Position numbers and translations under genes: made by a program
Notes under the pieces: model-generated
What the model saw: the letters and a program-made list of their open reading frames with translations, nothing else
What the model was told of the DNA's origin: nothing
Database searches by the model: none
Origin: Planctomycetaceae bacterium
Lineage (GTDB): Bacteria; Planctomycetota; Planctomycetia; Pirellulales; Lacipirellulaceae
Length of the DNA: 7,995 nt
Assembly: GCA_002713555.1 (NCBI GenBank)
Contig: PATG01000004.1
Span: 10,410-18,404, forward strand
Reading direction: 5' to 3'
Part shown: positions 6,603 to 7,995 of the stretch, piece by piece
Layout: every line of letters begins with the position of its first letter
How positions within the stretch are numbered: the stretch's first letter is position 1

Positions 6603-7196
6603 ATGTATCGAGTTTTTCTCATCTCTTCACTCATGCTATTGACGTGCCTCTCAGGATGCGTTTCCCAAGAATCCGTTGAAGACGAACAAGTGGAAAGGCA
6701 GTATTCCTTTTCAGCCAATACGTTGAATGCTAATTCTAGTTCTGACGTAGATTTCCATCTGAATCAACATTTAGAGAACCAACCGATGATTTTGTTTTGG
6801 ATTTCTACCGGATGTTATGGTTGCCACGATTGGACTGATGCATTTCGAAGCAGTGTTGAGAATGGGTCTCTGAATGCATCCTCCATCGTAAGCATACACA
6901 GATATGCTGAATTTGAAAGTGAGGAAAAATTAACCCAGGTTTATGGAAACAGCAATAATTCATCTCATCCGTCACCTTGGACTGTAGTAATCCCAAATCA
7001 AAATACCACCATATTGGATTTCAATACTGGCCTAGTTGTAGATGATCTCTCGATCTTTGAAGCGTTTAAACACCCTGTTACACCCACAATCCAAATTGTA
7101 AATCGTGACGGGGAAATTGCTTGGACATCCAAGGAATATTGGCCATCGGCTGATGCGCTCAACGATGTTCTTCAATCATTAAACGATGCAGCATAG
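6603..7196 (+). CDS. Exported lipoprotein with thioredoxin-like fold and CxxC motif
   Basis: The 197-residue product has a lipoprotein signal peptide: short charged start, hydrophobic core, and lipobox LSGC (16-19), so C19 is the likely lipid-modified residue and the protein sits outside the membrane. A polar linker (20-55) leads to a thioredoxin-like domain. The strand MILFWIS (62-68) runs into G-C71-Y-G-C74-H, the redox pair, and the loop PVTPT (158-162) supplies the expected cis-proline P161 before the next strand and NRDGEIAW (167-174). TlpA-like proteins use this layout to reduce or oxidise exported thiols. Sequons at N44, N91, N118, N119 and N134 fit an externally exposed, possibly glycosylated protein. 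The ATG at 6603 is chosen for its signal peptide and ribosome site; an upstream extension to 6369 is out of character. The fold is fairly sure, the partner unknown. Confidence 0.85.
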   Translation: MYRVFLISSLMLLTCLSGCVSQESVEDEQVERQYSFSANTLNANSSSDVDFHLNQHLENQPMILFWISTGCYGCHDWTDAFRSSVENGSLNASSIVSIHRYAEFESEEKLTQVYGNSNNSSHPSPWTVVIPNQNTTILDFNTGLVVDDLSIFEAFKHPVTPTIQIVNRDGEIAWTSKEYWPSADALNDVLQSLNDAA

Positions 7197-7266
7197 TTCA
7201 TTTTCGCTTCACAAATGTGAATGCGCGATAAGTAGAGCCAATAACCTGATGCGCTCGCAGCGGCTC

Positions 7267-7776
7267 ATGGTTGGAACGCAAGTAATGATGAAGACGAATA
7301 AAGGTGATATCACCATTGAACTGTTTACGGACACCATGCCGATTACGGCTGGGAATTTTTTGAAATTGGTGGATGAAGGATACTACAATGGTTTACACTT
7401 CCACCGAGTTATTCAAGGGTTCATGCTCCAAGGCGGATGCCCTCACAGCAGAGACCCAAACAGTCCTCGATGTGGAACCGGAGATCCAGGCTACAAAATT
7501 GCAGACGAGCACCTGCCGGATGCGAAGTTCTCCAATGAGCCTGGAACATTGAGTATGGCAAATGCTGGCCCCAATAGTGGTGGTTCACAATTCTTCATCA
7601 ATACAGTACACAATTCATTCCTAGATTGGTGGGATACCCGAACCAATTCCGCACACCCCGTATTTGGACGTGTATTGTCTGGAATGGAAGCTGTTACGGC
7701 GATTGAAAATACACCTACTGGATATGGTGATCGGCCTCGAGAACCGATGCAAATTATTTCAGTAGAGCGTTGTTGA
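7267..7776 (+). CDS. Cyclophilin-type peptidyl-prolyl cis-trans isomerase
   Basis: Cyclophilins speed cis-trans isomerisation of proline peptide bonds and help proteins fold. From ATG 7267 the product is 169 residues, the usual single-domain size. All key active-site positions are visible: the catalytic arginine R47 in [13 protein letters not shown] (45-57) with F52, M53 and Q55, the [17 protein letters not shown] core (95-111) with Q108 and F110, tryptophans W121-W122, and H130 before PVFGRV. The N-terminus [13 protein letters not shown] (8-20) is typical. No signal peptide is seen, so it is probably cytoplasmic. ATG 7249 (175 residues) and ATG 7285 or 7288 (163 or 162) are alternative starts. 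None has a good Shine-Dalgarno site; 7267 was chosen because family members usually carry a few residues before the first strand. The extra cysteines C58 and C69 lie in a short insertion after QGG. Confidence 0.96.
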   Translation: MVGTQVMMKTNKGDITIELFTDTMPITAGNFLKLVDEGYYNGLHFHRVIQGFMLQGGCPHSRDPNSPRCGTGDPGYKIADEHLPDAKFSNEPGTLSMANAGPNSGGSQFFINTVHNSFLDWWDTRTNSAHPVFGRVLSGMEAVTAIENTPTGYGDRPREPMQIISVERC

Positions 7777-7788
7777 TATATTTATTAA
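7777..7788 (+). promoter_or_regulatory. TATA box, spaced for a leaderless transcript
   Basis: TATATTTATTAA begins directly after the cyclophilin stop and is centred about 27 bases before the ATG at 7810. That spacing places the start site at or next to the ATG, and no Shine-Dalgarno motif precedes it. It is the strongest TATA candidate in the window. Confidence 0.55.
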
Positions 7789-7809
7789 CATTGTTCTTCT
7801 CGTCTATTT

Positions 7810-7995
7810 ATGGCGAAACATCGTGCAGGAGATCGACGGATTATTAGCATCAGCATTCCAGAAAAATTAGCAGAACGATTAGATCGGCAGGTTGGCAAAG
7901 GTCGCAAAGCCGGACGGAGTGCTTCTATCACAAAAATGATTGAAGATTCCCTGAATTCAAATCAACAACCCCCTCCGAAAAAACTCCCTGAACAA
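7810..7995 (+). CDS. Ribbon-helix-helix DNA-binding protein (3' partial)
   Basis: An ATG at 7810 opens a frame that runs off the window after 62 codons. The first part has the ribbon-helix-helix pattern: a basic arm (R5, R9, R10), the strand IISISI (11-16) that would lie in the DNA major groove, a first helix PEKLAERLDRQV (17-28), and a second helix starting GRSASITKMIEDSL (35-48), with the RS-x2-I spacing typical of CopG/MetJ-like folds. A glutamine- and proline-rich stretch follows (52-56). Such proteins bind DNA as dimers, usually as local repressors or partitioning factors. The target is unknown. Autoregulation through its own TATA region at 7777-7788 would be usual for the family but is inference here. 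Confidence 0.83.
   Translation, partial: MAKHRAGDRRIISISIPEKLAERLDRQVGKGRKAGRSASITKMIEDSLNSNQQPPPKKLPEQ

Overview
The window looks archaeal, and most probably comes from a marine euryarchaeon of the Poseidoniales (Marine Group II) or a near relative. The strongest sign is a complete large subunit (DP2) of the archaeal family-D replicative DNA polymerase. An MptE-type pterin pyrophosphokinase supports this, as do Shine-Dalgarno motifs matching the archaeal 16S tail, TATA-like boxes about 25 bases upstream of two start codons, and proteins with archaeal-style exported domains. The order-level placement is inference from gene content and moderate GC; no rRNA or other marker gene is present to confirm it.

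Layout. (1) 1-1451, plus strand: the 3' part of an mptE-like gene, then a two-pass membrane protein of unknown function whose GTG start overlaps the mptE stop. (2) 1458-5600, minus strand: polC (DP2), converging on the membrane-protein gene with only 6 bp between them. No intein interrupts it, and its catalytic and zinc motifs are readable. (3) 5601-5743: a compact divergent promoter region with a 17-bp inverted repeat. (4) 5744-7776, plus strand: pyrE (orotate phosphoribosyltransferase), a 70-residue single-pass membrane protein, a lipoprotein with a thioredoxin-like CxxC, and a cyclophilin. (5) 7810-7995, plus strand: the start of a ribbon-helix-helix DNA-binding protein, cut by the window edge.

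How the genes relate. This is mostly housekeeping sequence: replication (polC), pyrimidine synthesis (pyrE), pterin synthesis (mptE) and protein folding (cyclophilin). The pair at 6382-7196, a small membrane anchor followed 8 bp later by an exported thiol-disulfide lipoprotein, could form an envelope redox unit, but no substrate is visible. Translation initiation appears mixed. Some genes have good Shine-Dalgarno sites (polC, the membrane protein, the lipoprotein). Others have TATA-like boxes spaced for leaderless transcripts (the small membrane protein and the ribbon-helix-helix gene).

I see no CRISPR array, transposon, integrase, toxin-antitoxin pair, defence island, rRNA or tRNA, and no clearly new multi-gene system. 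The points most worth following up are the stretched C-terminal zinc module of DP2, the His-to-Arg change in the OPRT catalytic loop, the hairpin in the divergent promoter, and the two uncharacterised membrane or exported proteins. There is no stretch longer than 300 bases without a gene.
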